Source: Mycobacterium sp. 1274761.0
GTDB taxonomy: Bacteria; Actinomycetota; Actinomycetes; Mycobacteriales; Mycobacteriaceae
DNA: 64,000 bases
NCBI RefSeq assembly: GCF_001668615.1
Contig: NZ_LZMC01000076.1
Span: forward strand, 1 to 64,000
Reading direction: 5' to 3'
How positions within the stretch are numbered: the stretch's first letter is position 1; each line of letters starts with the position of its first letter. The position numbers were made by a program, and so were the translations under genes. The notes below the pieces were generated by a model. It worked only from the letters and a program-made list of their open reading frames with translations, did no database searches and was not told the origin of the DNA. Positions 1 to 8,225 of the stretch are shown piece after piece.

Positions 1-2
1 CA

Positions 3-86
3 AGCGAGGGCATCGCCGGGGTGGTGGTCGCGGGAGCCATTCCGGCCGGCATAGTGGCGGGCGGCCCCGCAACAACCCGTCGTTGA
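3..86 (+). CDS. possible 3' end of an unidentified gene (partial)
   Basis: An open frame enters from the left edge and stops at TGA 84-86. Its 27 visible residues are Gly/Ala/Val-rich and end in Thr-Thr-Arg-Arg, as in the last hydrophobic stretch of a membrane or exported protein. It is too short to assign a family. It could be a chance open frame in GC-rich DNA. Confidence 0.3.
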   Translation, partial: SEGIAGVVVAGAIPAGIVAGGPATTRR

Positions 87-286
87 GCCCCCGCCAGACG
101 TCGAGGCGTTGGGCGCCAGGACTCCGTGCGAGATTGCCGCCGACGAGCTTCCTCAAGCAGGCCCGTAATCGCCTACCTGCGAAAGCCTGTGAGCTAAAGA
201 GGAATACGTCAATCGCGTCACGAGGTCAATCGCGAAGCGATTTCCATTATGCTGCGCTCGTAATACTCGAGGACGGGGATGGCGCG

Positions 287-724
287 ATGGTGACAGCAGC
301 TCGGATCAATTACGAGCAGACCGGTGCGACTGTCTTGGAGCATTTCCGAGACGAGGTGGTACTGAAGCTGAAGCTCGACAACCAGATCGCAAGACGTGCC
401 GGGGGCGACTGGGTCATCACAGCGCGGGTCCTCATCAAAAACAACGACGATTCTCCGCAAGTCGCCGAAGCGAAGCTCGCGTATACGCGACCTGACGAGG
501 ACGGCAATCAGATTCCGGTCGAGATTGACAAGCTGCGATTGTTCATCGACAAGTACGCCACCGAATGCCTCCATTTGCAAACCGTTTACAGCAACATGTC
601 GTTCGAAGGCCACGACTATGACGATTGGGTCTATCTTCTGTGCAACACGTACCGCGGTTGGGCCGAGAGTCCCAGCATGATTGGCATCAGCGTCGAAGCG
701 ATCACCTATGAGAATGAACCGTGA
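287..724 (+). CDS. hypothetical protein, 145 aa
   Basis: Family not recognised. The frame is open from position 83, but the first ~68 codons are Arg/Pro-rich and look non-coding, so I place the start at ATG 287, just after a purine-rich stretch. From there the composition is that of a soluble acidic protein with alternating hydrophobic residues; no signal peptide, membrane segment or known motif is visible. Base use around 200-600 is less GC-rich than in the neighbours (ATT, AAC and GCG-poor codons), which could reflect transfer. It converges on the oxidoreductase at 749-1789 with a 24-bp gap. The start is uncertain. Confidence 0.6.
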   Translation: MVTAARINYEQTGATVLEHFRDEVVLKLKLDNQIARRAGGDWVITARVLIKNNDDSPQVAEAKLAYTRPDEDGNQIPVEIDKLRLFIDKYATECLHLQTVYSNMSFEGHDYDDWVYLLCNTYRGWAESPSMIGISVEAITYENEP

Positions 725-748
725 AGCCTCAGCTAACAGCTCACGCCG

Positions 749-1789
749 TCATGGCAGCAGCCCCTGCAGCTCCTCGACAAACCGGACGGACTCGCGGCGG
801 TCTCCACTCAACGGGTGCACCAGCAGGGTCGTCACCCCGGCCTCCGCGTAGGCGGCGACGCGCTCCTTGACGAAACCCTTTGGCCCGATGAGGGATACGT
901 GGCGCACCAATTCGTCGGGCACTGCGTCGATGGCTTCCGTCTTCTGGCCGGACAAGTAGAGATCCTGAATCCGATCGGCCACTTCGCCGAACCCGTAGCG
1001 GGTCGCCAGGTTGTGATAGAAATTCTTGCCGCGGGCACCCATCCCGCCGATGTACAGCGCCAGTTGCGGTTTGGCCCATGCCAGCCGATCCTCGACGTCA
1101 TCGCCGATGGCCAAGGTGGCGCTCACCATGACGTCGAGTGGACCAAGTGCAGGGTCGCGCTTGGCCATGCCCGAGCGCAGCGCGGGACCCCACGCCTCGT
1201 CGGCCTTTTCCGGATAGAAGAACACCGGCTGCCAACCCTCGGCGATCTCGGCGGTCAGCTCGACGTTCTTCGGGCCGAGTGCCGCAATGGTGATCGGAAT
1301 GCGGTCGCGGACAGGGTGATTGATGAGATGCAGCGGCTTGCCAAGGCCGGTACCGCGGTCGTGGGGTAGGGGTATCTGGTAGTGCTTGCCGTCGAATTGG
1401 ACGTTCTCGCGGCGCCACACCTGTCTGCAGATCTCGACGACTTCGCGCGTGCGGCCCAGCGGCGCGTCGAACGGAACGCCGTGATAGCCCTCGATTACCT
1501 GCGGCCCGGAGGTGCCGATGCCCAGCCGGAACCGACCGTCGGACACGTAATCGAGCCCCGCGGCCGTCATCGCCAGCAGCGACGGCGTGCGAACGTAGAT
1601 GGGCACGACGCCGGAGCCCAACTCGATGCGCGACGTCTTCGCGGCAAGGAACCCCAGCTGGCTGATCGCGTCGAACGAATAGGCCTCCGCCACCAACGCG
1701 ATGTCGACGCCGACCTTCTCGAGCTCGGCTACCTCGTCGACCGCCTCGAGAAAGCCGCCGGCGTAGTTCAGGAAGATTCCCGTGCGCAT
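749..1789 (-). CDS. LLM-class F420-dependent oxidoreductase
   Basis: A luciferase-like monooxygenase (TIM-barrel) protein of 346 aa, probably using coenzyme F420; the substrate is unknown. Seen: the N-terminal beta strand and Ala-Glu-Ala-Tyr-Ser segment, the mid-protein DGRFRLGIGTSGPQV block typical of F420-binding LLM enzymes, an ITIAALGPKNVELTAEIAEG block, and a C-terminal LLVHPLSG strand. GTG 1804 would add five residues, but ATG 1789 lies exactly six bases after a TATAAC -10 hexamer and there is no Shine-Dalgarno, so a leaderless start at 1789 is preferred. It is monocistronic, about 55 bp downstream of the hydrolase-like gene on the same strand. Subfamily assignment is uncertain. Confidence 0.85.
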   Translation of the reverse strand: MRTGIFLNYAGGFLEAVDEVAELEKVGVDIALVAEAYSFDAISQLGFLAAKTSRIELGSGVVPIYVRTPSLLAMTAAGLDYVSDGRFRLGIGTSGPQVIEGYHGVPFDAPLGRTREVVEICRQVWRRENVQFDGKHYQIPLPHDRGTGLGKPLHLINHPVRDRIPITIAALGPKNVELTAEIAEGWQPVFFYPEKADEAWGPALRSGMAKRDPALGPLDVMVSATLAIGDDVEDRLAWAKPQLALYIGGMGARGKNFYHNLATRYGFGEVADRIQDLYLSGQKTEAIDAVPDELVRHVSLIGPKGFVKERVAAYAEAGVTTLLVHPLSGDRRESVRFVEELQGLLP

Positions 1790-1795
1790 CCACAC

Positions 1796-1816
1796 GTTAT
1801 ACACCCAACCGGTTGG
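1796..1816 (-). promoter_or_regulatory. leaderless-type promoter with a 12-bp palindromic operator
   Basis: On the minus strand a TATAAC hexamer (1801-1796) is followed by six bases and then the ATG at 1789. Directly upstream, 1805-1816 is a perfect palindrome, CCAACCGGTTGG, sitting where the spacer between -35 and -10 would be. That is the usual place for a TetR-type repressor site, and CCAACCGGTTGG-like sites are common for mycobacterial TetR regulators. Which regulator binds is unknown; no TetR gene is adjacent. Confidence 0.5.
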
Positions 1817-1843
1817 TTGGCCAGAACCGGGGCCGCCACCGTG

Positions 1844-2689
1844 TCAGGGCTTCAGCAGGGCGACAACCTTGTTCTCGAGGTCGACCGGATCGTCGGCGAA
1901 CGGATCCATGGTCGCCGCCTTGGGTAGTGCGACCTCGGGGTCGGCGAAGTCACGGTAGGTCTTGTCGCCGGCCAACGTGTGCAGCAGGTAGCCCGTCATC
2001 AGCGCGCGGACCGTGCGCTGCGTGCCGCGGTCGGCACCCGGCAGGCCGACCAATCGTGCCAGGCCGCGCCCTTCGACCACCCCGCCGGCCTTCACCTTCG
2101 GCATCGAGCGCAGCGTCGCCGGTTTCCACGCCCGTGCCAGCTCCACGGCATTCGATCGCAATGTCATCGGGTCGCCGGGATCGGTGAGGATCAGCCCCGG
2201 TACACCGAGCGTCGCCACCGCCTCCTCGGCCCGCGGCTGGGTCACGCTCGGGAAAGCCGCCAGTACGGCCTTCGGCTTCGCGGGCATTCCCGCGGCGGCG
2301 AACACCGCCGCCGAGGCGCCGAAGCCGTGGCCGGCCAACCCGAGCTTGGCCGGATGCACGCTGATTTTCCCGTCACCCAGTCGAACCCCGGCGATGATGT
2401 CGAGCGTCGTGCCGAGATCGAACGCCAGGTTCAACACCGACGGCGCGATGCCCTTCTCGGTGTCGGGCGCCGCTGCGACGATTCCCCACGATGCGAGGTG
2501 CTCGAGCGTGCCCGTATAGCGCTCGACTCCGGTGACCCACTCGTGGCCGAAGGCCACGCCGGGCATGTTGAATCCCGACTCGGGGGTGTAGACAACGCCG
2601 CGCAACCCGGCGAAGGACAGATCGCCACGCAAGACTCGGTGCGGACCACGCCGTTTCAAGGCGGCGAAGAGCTTCTTGGTGCCGGCCAC
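1844..2689 (-). CDS. dienelactone-hydrolase-fold protein without the Ser/Cys nucleophile
   Basis: An alpha/beta-hydrolase-fold protein of 281 aa from the GTG at 2689 (GTG 2707 would add six residues). The fold is recognised from the VVYTPESGFNMPGVAFGH start, the ASWGIVAAAPDTEKG strand, and a nucleophile-elbow sequence LGLAGHGFGASAA. At the elbow the family has G-x-S/C-x-G; here it reads G-H-G-F-G, so the nucleophile position (near residue 122) is glycine. A hydrolase reaction is therefore doubtful and the protein may be a binding or scaffold protein. It is divergent from glmS across a 0.36-kb gap. The fold call is fairly sure; the function is unknown. Confidence 0.75.
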   Translation of the reverse strand: MAGTKKLFAALKRRGPHRVLRGDLSFAGLRGVVYTPESGFNMPGVAFGHEWVTGVERYTGTLEHLASWGIVAAAPDTEKGIAPSVLNLAFDLGTTLDIIAGVRLGDGKISVHPAKLGLAGHGFGASAAVFAAAGMPAKPKAVLAAFPSVTQPRAEEAVATLGVPGLILTDPGDPMTLRSNAVELARAWKPATLRSMPKVKAGGVVEGRGLARLVGLPGADRGTQRTVRALMTGYLLHTLAGDKTYRDFADPEVALPKAATMDPFADDPVDLENKVVALLKP

Positions 2690-3046
2690 CCGTCGACCGT
2701 AGCCCACCGCCCGGTCAACACGGTCAGCTATGCGCTGGCGGTGATCACGTGGTGTGCGCTGGGCGATCGTTGGGGCGCGCCGTGTGGCTCGCTACGCCGA
2801 GGACTCCGACGCGTTGTTCGGTGTCGCGCCCTGGCTTCCCGCCCTAGTACTTCGCGTTCGGTGTCGCGGTCGCGCTGCTCGCCGAAGTCTGCTCTCTGCG
2901 CCCCACGTTTCTCCGGGGGGTCGAGCGGCAACCCAAAACGATGGACGATATTCGCCATATCTGGATGACGATGCATTAGTTGCAGGCTAAGCGAAGGGTG
3001 TCGATGAAGATGATGTTAGCTGGATAGTCGTCTACGCTGGATACCT
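2690..3046. other. divergent intergenic region upstream of glmS
   Basis: About 0.36 kb between the hydrolase-like gene and glmS. Short open frames exist on both strands (2754-2990 and 2728-2976), but their translations are Arg-rich and have no start signals, so I see no gene. A TACGCT hexamer at 3033-3038 ends eight bases before the glmS ATG at 3047 and no Shine-Dalgarno precedes that ATG. This suggests a glmS promoter giving a leaderless or nearly leaderless mRNA. Confidence 0.4.
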
Positions 3047-4915
3047 ATGTGTGGGATCGTCGGCTACGTCGGTACGCGGGACGCATGCGCCGTCGTCGTC
3101 GACGCGTTACGCCGGATGGAATACCGCGGCTACGACTCCTCTGGTGTGGCGCTGCTCGACGGTGCTGGCGGTCTGACCGTCGAGCGCCGCGCCGGCCGAC
3201 TGGCCAACCTCGAGGCCGCACTGGCCGAAACGGATACCGCCAGCCTCGCCGGCAGCACCGGCCTCGGCCACACGCGGTGGGCCACCCACGGGCGGCCGAC
3301 CGACCGCAACGCCCACCCGCACCGCGACACGACGGGCAAGATCGCCGTCGTACATAACGGCATCATCGAGAACTACGCCGGGCTGCGCCGCGAGCTCGAA
3401 GCCGACGGGGTCGAATTCGCCAGCGACACCGACACCGAGGTCGCCGTGCACCTCGTCTCCCGCGCGTACCGAACCGGTGATACCGCAGGCGATTTCACAA
3501 AGTCCGTCTTTGCGGTGCTGCCGCGGCTGGAGGGCCACTTCACGCTGGTGTTCGCCAACGCCGATGAGGCCGGCACCATCGTCGCCGCCCGTCGCTCCAC
3601 GCCATTGGTGGTCGGCGTCGGCGACGGCGAGATGTTCGTCGGCTCCGATGTCGCGGCGTTCATCGAGCACACCCGCGACGCCGTCGAGCTCGGCCAGGAT
3701 CAGGCCGTGGTGGTCACCGCCGACGGCTATCAGATCACCGATTTCCACGGCCATCCAGACGACGCGAGTGCCCGGCCGTTTCACATCGACTGGGATCTCT
3801 CGGCCGCCGAGAAGGGCGGCTATGAGTACTTCATGCTCAAGGAGATCGCCGAGCAGCCCGCCGCCGTCGCCGACACCCTGCTCGGGCACTTCGTCGACGG
3901 CCGCATCGTGCTCGACGAGCAGCGCCTCTCCGATCAGGAACTGCGCGAGATCGACAAGGTCTTCATCGTCGCCTGCGGCACGGCGTATCACTCCGGGCTG
4001 CTGGCCAAGTACGCGATCGAGCACTGGACGAGGCTGCCCGTCGAGGCCGAACTCGCCAGCGAGTTCCGCTACCGCGACCCCGTGCTGGACCGCAGCACGC
4101 TGGTGATCGCCATCTCGCAGTCGGGCGAAACCGCCGACACGCTCGAGGCGGTCCGGCACGCTAAGGAGCAGAAGGCCAAGGTGCTGGCCATCTGCAACAC
4201 CAACGGCAGCCAGATCCCGCGCGAATGCGACGCGGTGCTCTACACCCGCGCCGGGCCCGAGATCGGCGTCGCGTCCACCAAGACGTTCCTGGCGCAGATC
4301 GCAGCCAACTATCTCGTCGGCCTGGCGCTCGCGCAGGCCCGCGGCACCAAATACCCCGACGAGGTGGAGCGCGAGTACCGCGAGCTGGAAGCGATGCCCG
4401 AACTCGTCAAACGCGTGCTGGCCACCGTCGACCCGGTGTCCGCACTGGCGCACCGATTCGCGCAATCGCAGACGGTGTTGTTCCTCGGCCGACACGTCGG
4501 CTACCCGGTCGCCCTCGAAGGCGCGCTGAAGCTCAAGGAGCTGGCGTACATGCACGCCGAGGGGTTTGCCGCGGGCGAGCTGAAGCACGGCCCGATCGCG
4601 TTGATCGAGGACGGTCTTCCGGTGATCGTGGTGATGCCGTCGCCGAAGGGCTCGGCGACGCTGCACGCCAAATTGCTGTCAAACATCCGCGAGATCCAGG
4701 CCCGCGGCGCGCTGACCATCGTGATCGCTGAGGAGGGCGACGACACAGTGCGGCCGTATGCTGACCATCTGATCGAGATCCCCGCGGTGTCAACGCTTTT
4801 CCAGCCACTGTTGTCGACGATCCCGCTGCAGGTGTTCGCCGCCGGAGTGGCCCAAGCCCGCGGCTACGACGTGGACAAGCCGCGTAACCTGGCCAAGTCG
4901 GTCACCGTCGAGTAG
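3047..4915 (+). CDS. glmS: glutamine--fructose-6-phosphate aminotransferase (isomerizing)
   Basis: GlmS makes glucosamine-6-phosphate from fructose-6-phosphate and glutamine, the first step toward UDP-GlcNAc for peptidoglycan and arabinogalactan linkage. At 622 aa it has the usual length. The start Met-Cys-Gly-Ile-Val exposes the N-terminal nucleophile Cys of the class II glutamine amidotransferase domain (about residues 1-225; GLGHTRWATHG and HNGIIENY are visible). Two SIS sugar-isomerase domains follow (IVACGTAYHSG with ISQSGETADT; FLGRHVGYPVALEGALKLKE), and the C-terminus ends in the family's Leu-Ala-Lys-Ser-Val-Thr-Val-Glu. A 48-codon gene follows 18 bp later. No glmS ribozyme-like leader is expected or seen. 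Confidence 0.97.
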   Translation: MCGIVGYVGTRDACAVVVDALRRMEYRGYDSSGVALLDGAGGLTVERRAGRLANLEAALAETDTASLAGSTGLGHTRWATHGRPTDRNAHPHRDTTGKIAVVHNGIIENYAGLRRELEADGVEFASDTDTEVAVHLVSRAYRTGDTAGDFTKSVFAVLPRLEGHFTLVFANADEAGTIVAARRSTPLVVGVGDGEMFVGSDVAAFIEHTRDAVELGQDQAVVVTADGYQITDFHGHPDDASARPFHIDWDLSAAEKGGYEYFMLKEIAEQPAAVADTLLGHFVDGRIVLDEQRLSDQELREIDKVFIVACGTAYHSGLLAKYAIEHWTRLPVEAELASEFRYRDPVLDRSTLVIAISQSGETADTLEAVRHAKEQKAKVLAICNTNGSQIPRECDAVLYTRAGPEIGVASTKTFLAQIAANYLVGLALAQARGTKYPDEVEREYRELEAMPELVKRVLATVDPVSALAHRFAQSQTVLFLGRHVGYPVALEGALKLKELAYMHAEGFAAGELKHGPIALIEDGLPVIVVMPSPKGSATLHAKLLSNIREIQARGALTIVIAEEGDDTVRPYADHLIEIPAVSTLFQPLLSTIPLQVFAAGVAQARGYDVDKPRNLAKSVTVE

Positions 4916-4933
4916 CGAATGGAGGTTCATACG

Positions 4934-5080
4934 GTGAGCTCTGATGGTCCTGACGCCCGCGCGCGCCATGAACCGACCGACGCGTTCCAGAACTTCATCG
5001 AGGAGCGCTACGGCGAATGGGAGCAGGAGTTCGGCGAGGACGTCAACGCTCGACGCACGACGTCTTTCGACCCGAAGTAA
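4934..5080 (+). CDS. small conserved-looking acidic protein, 48 aa, downstream of glmS
   Basis: A short GTG-initiated frame with a strong Shine-Dalgarno (GGAGG at 4921-4925, eight bases before GTG 4934), ending at TAA 5078-5080. The product is hydrophilic and acidic, with a central FIEERYGEWEQEFGEDVN helix-like segment and no signal or membrane segment. It follows glmS by 18 bp on the same strand, so co-transcription is likely. Function unknown; a role tied to GlmS is only suggested by position. The ribosome-binding site and third-position GC bias support a real gene. Confidence 0.65.
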   Translation: MSSDGPDARARHEPTDAFQNFIEERYGEWEQEFGEDVNARRTTSFDPK

Positions 5081-5086
5081 CAGCAG

Positions 5087-6649
5087 CTACTGCGGCTGGC
5101 TGCCGCGCGCGTCGAGTTGGCGCAGCACCCTGTCGGCGATCGTCGGATCGGTTCCCGATTCGGCGCGACTCTCGACGACGGCATCCCTGGCGGCGGTCAA
5201 CAGTTCGTCTTTGACAGCGTTGACGGTGTACGCGTCGCCGGCGCGGCCGGTTTCGGCGTCTTGGTCATCGGGCGTGAACCCCAGGGAATGCCACATCCGG
5301 TCGGCGTTTTCCCGCGCTTGCTCGAGGACCTCGCCGTCGACACAACCTTGCTCGTGCATCTCGTCGAGACGTTGAAAACCCGCGGTTCTCGCGCGTCGGA
5401 TCAGCTCCTGTTCAGCCTCCCGACGTTCGTCGGCCGACGCGCTCACGCCGAGACGTTTGACCAACCACGGCAGCGTCAGCCCCTGCAGCAGCAGCGTGAC
5501 CGCGATGACGACGAACGCGACGAAGATCAGCCGATCGCGTTCGGGAAAGTTCGGCGGTAGCGCCAGCGCGGCCACCAGCGTCACTACGCCGCGCATGCCC
5601 GCCCACGACGCAACGGTCATCTCGCGCCATCCGGCGGGTTCAGCGAGGTTCGGGTTGCGTCTGCGGCGCGCCTTCTCATCAATGGTGGCCACGGCGAAGA
5701 TCCACACGAAACGGACGACGATCACCACGGCGGTCACGATCGCCGCTTGCCCGATCAACGTGTGCAACTGACCTTCCACTTGCCCGGCTACCGCCCGCAA
5801 CTCCAGGCCGACGAAGGCGAACGCCGCCCCGGTGACCAGGAGTTCGACGATTTCCCACGTGGTGTTTGATACCAGCCGGGTCTGCGAAGATTCGGCGTCG
5901 CCGTACCGGCTGAGGGCCAGCGCGACGGTGACGACCGCCAGCACCCCGCTGCCGTGCGCGGCGTCGGCGGCGCTGTAGGCGGCGAACGGGATCAACAGCA
6001 CCAGCGCGCTGCCTGCCGGATGCGCGGGTAGCTTCTTGATGAGCAGCCGGGCGATGCCGGCCATGACGAAGCCGACCGCAACCCCGACCACCACGGCCAC
6101 CGCGAGAGTGCCGCCGCCGCGCCACGGCGAGAACTGCCCCGTCAGGGCGCCTGTGACCGCGACTTCGTACAGCACTAGGGCGGTGGCGTCGTTCGAGAGC
6201 CCTTCACCCTCGAGGATGGTCCGCAACCGACGCGGCAGCCCCAATTTCTGCGCGACGGCGGTCGCGGCGACGGGGTCAGGCGGCGCCACCGCCGCGCCGA
6301 GCGCCAGCGCGGCGATCAGCGGCAACCCCGGAACCAGCGCCTGCAGAGTCGACCCGACCGCAAACGCGGTCACCGCGACCAAGGCGACCGCGAGGAGGGC
6401 GATCGGTCTGCGGTTGTCCAGAAACTCCCGCCACGATGTGCGGCGCGCGGCGGCGAACAACAGCGGCGGCAGAACCAGCGGCAGCAGCAATTCCGGATTG
6501 AACGGCGGCAACGCCGCTCGGGGAATGAACGCGAGCGCCAGGCCAAACACAAGCAGCAGGACCGGATACGGCACGGCGAGACGACCGGCGACCGGGGCAA
6601 GTACGACCGTCGCCACCATCAGCACCAGAAGCAGCGTCAACGCAGCCAA
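5087..6649 (-). CDS. Na+/H+ antiporter, CPA1 (NhaP/NHE-like) family
   Basis: A predicted monovalent cation/proton antiporter of about 520 aa in the cytoplasmic membrane. Roughly twelve hydrophobic segments run from residue 3 to about 395, followed by a charged cytoplasmic tail of ~110 aa. Family marks are ALGAAVAPPDPVAATAVAQK in the core, EGEGLSNDATALV (the EGE..ND ion-site motif) and WAGMRGVVTLVAALALP near the last helices. The frame is open to 6730, but TTG 6649 has GGGAG about ten bases upstream and begins directly at the first helix, so it is preferred. It converges with the 48-aa gene (6-bp gap). Ion specificity cannot be read from sequence. Confidence 0.85.
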   Translation of the reverse strand: MAALTLLLVLMVATVVLAPVAGRLAVPYPVLLLVFGLALAFIPRAALPPFNPELLLPLVLPPLLFAAARRTSWREFLDNRRPIALLAVALVAVTAFAVGSTLQALVPGLPLIAALALGAAVAPPDPVAATAVAQKLGLPRRLRTILEGEGLSNDATALVLYEVAVTGALTGQFSPWRGGGTLAVAVVVGVAVGFVMAGIARLLIKKLPAHPAGSALVLLIPFAAYSAADAAHGSGVLAVVTVALALSRYGDAESSQTRLVSNTTWEIVELLVTGAAFAFVGLELRAVAGQVEGQLHTLIGQAAIVTAVVIVVRFVWIFAVATIDEKARRRRNPNLAEPAGWREMTVASWAGMRGVVTLVAALALPPNFPERDRLIFVAFVVIAVTLLLQGLTLPWLVKRLGVSASADERREAEQELIRRARTAGFQRLDEMHEQGCVDGEVLEQARENADRMWHSLGFTPDDQDAETGRAGDAYTVNAVKDELLTAARDAVVESRAESGTDPTIADRVLRQLDARGSQPQ

Positions 6650-6785
6650 GCGGCAATATCTCCCGTCCTGCCATGAATGTGAACCGCCTGGGTGGATTCC
6701 CGTTATCCCCGGTCTGAATCCGGGCGGCATATAACGTGAGGGTGATCCGCGTCGCAGCGGGGAAGCTTGAGCGGAACGGGGGCTG

Positions 6786-8207
6786 ATGCGGTACTACTAC
6801 TCCGCAGACGCGATCCGTGCGGCCGAAGCCCCGCTGCTGGCTTCGTTGCCAGACGGTGCGCTCATGCGGCGGGCGGCCAACGGACTGGCCACCGCGATCG
6901 CGGGGGAGTTGGTGGTGCGCACCGGCGGCATCTCCGGCCGGTCGGTCTGTGCGGTCGTCGGATCCGGCGACAACGGCGGCGACGCGCTGTGGGCCGCGAC
7001 ACTGCTGCGCCGCCGTGGCGTATCGGCGACGGCCGTCCTGCTCGATCCGGAACGCGCACACGCGAAAGGGCTCGCGGCGTTCCGCAAGGCGGGGGGCCGA
7101 ATCGTGCACGCCGTGCCCGCGAGGGCCGATCTGGTCATCGACGGGGTCGTCGGCATCTCGGGCTCGGGACCGCTGCGACCGGCCGCAGCGGAGGTGTTCG
7201 CCGCCGTCGACGACGCCGACATCCCGGTGGTGGCCGTGGACATCCCCAGCGGGGTTGGCGTGGACACCGGTGCGGTCGACGGGCCGGCCGTGCATGCGGC
7301 GCTGACCGTGACATTCGGAGGCCTGAAACCCGTTCACGCACTGGGTGACTGCGGCCGCGTCGAGCTGGTGGACATCGGCCTGGACCTGCCGCTGTCCGAC
7401 GTCGTGAGTTTCGACGCGGCCGACGTCGCCGCCCGCTGGCCGATGCCCGGGCCGAAAGACGACAAATACACCCAGGGCGTCACCGGCATTCTGGCGGGCT
7501 CAGCGACGTATCCTGGTGCGGCCGTGCTGTGCACCGGTGCAGCGGTGGCGGCCACCTCCGGCATGGTCCGCTACGCGGGAAGCGCTGCGCAGCAAGTACT
7601 TTCGCACTGGCCCGAGGTCATCGCGTCGCCTAGCCCGGCCTCGGCGGGCCGGGTGCAGGCGTGGGCCGTCGGCCCGGGCCTGGGCACCGACGACGTCGGG
7701 GCGTCGGCGCTGTGGTTCGCACTCGACAGCGGCCTTCCGGTGATCGTCGACGCCGACGGGCTGACGATCCTTGCCGCCCATCCCGACCTACTCGCCAACC
7801 GTGCGGCGCCGACGGTGCTCACCCCGCATGCGGGGGAGTTCGCGCGACTGGCCGGCTCACCGCCGGGCGACGACCGCATCGCCGCCACTCGCAGGCTGGC
7901 CGACCGGTTTGGCGCGACGGTTCTCCTCAAAGGCAACGTCACGGTCATCGCCGAACCCGGTGGGCCGGTTTACCTCAGCCCGGCGGGTCAGTCGTGGGCG
8001 GCCACGGCGGGGTCGGGCGATGTGTTGGCCGGCATCATCGGCGCGCTGCTCGCTGCCGGCCTGCCCGCCGGTGAAGCCGCGGCCGCCGCAGCCTTCGTGC
8101 ACGCGCGGGCAGCCAACCTGTCGGCGGCCGACCCGGGCCCGCGCCCTGCCCCCACCTCCGCGTCGCGCATCCTGCACCACGTCCGCACCGCAATCGCCCG
8201 CCTGTAA
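6786..8207 (+). CDS. nnr: bifunctional NAD(P)H-hydrate epimerase / ADP-dependent dehydratase
   Basis: Nnr repairs hydrated NAD(P)H. The N-terminal YjeF_N epimerase (about residues 1-210; VVGSGDNGGDALW and VDIPSGVGVDTG visible) interconverts NAD(P)HX epimers. The C-terminal ribokinase-like domain (about 225-473; TVLTPHAGEFARL, AWAVGPGLG, TAGSGDVLAGIIGALLA) dehydrates S-NAD(P)HX using ADP. At 473 aa it has the length of fused bacterial Nnr. It lies 18 bp before gadB, the same order I recall for Rv3433c-Rv3432c, and probably shares a transcript with it. Confidence 0.94.
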   Translation: MRYYYSADAIRAAEAPLLASLPDGALMRRAANGLATAIAGELVVRTGGISGRSVCAVVGSGDNGGDALWAATLLRRRGVSATAVLLDPERAHAKGLAAFRKAGGRIVHAVPARADLVIDGVVGISGSGPLRPAAAEVFAAVDDADIPVVAVDIPSGVGVDTGAVDGPAVHAALTVTFGGLKPVHALGDCGRVELVDIGLDLPLSDVVSFDAADVAARWPMPGPKDDKYTQGVTGILAGSATYPGAAVLCTGAAVAATSGMVRYAGSAAQQVLSHWPEVIASPSPASAGRVQAWAVGPGLGTDDVGASALWFALDSGLPVIVDADGLTILAAHPDLLANRAAPTVLTPHAGEFARLAGSPPGDDRIAATRRLADRFGATVLLKGNVTVIAEPGGPVYLSPAGQSWAATAGSGDVLAGIIGALLAAGLPAGEAAAAAAFVHARAANLSAADPGPRPAPTSASRILHHVRTAIARL

Positions 8208-8225
8208 CAGTCGAAAGGACTTTCC

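Noticed and set aside
2728..2990. Short open frames on both strands upstream of glmS
   Set aside because: Arg-rich translations, no ribosome-binding sites and mutual overlap; treated as intergenic.
3107..4666. 519-codon antisense frame in glmS
   Set aside because: Shadow of the GlmS coding sequence without recognisable domains or start signals.
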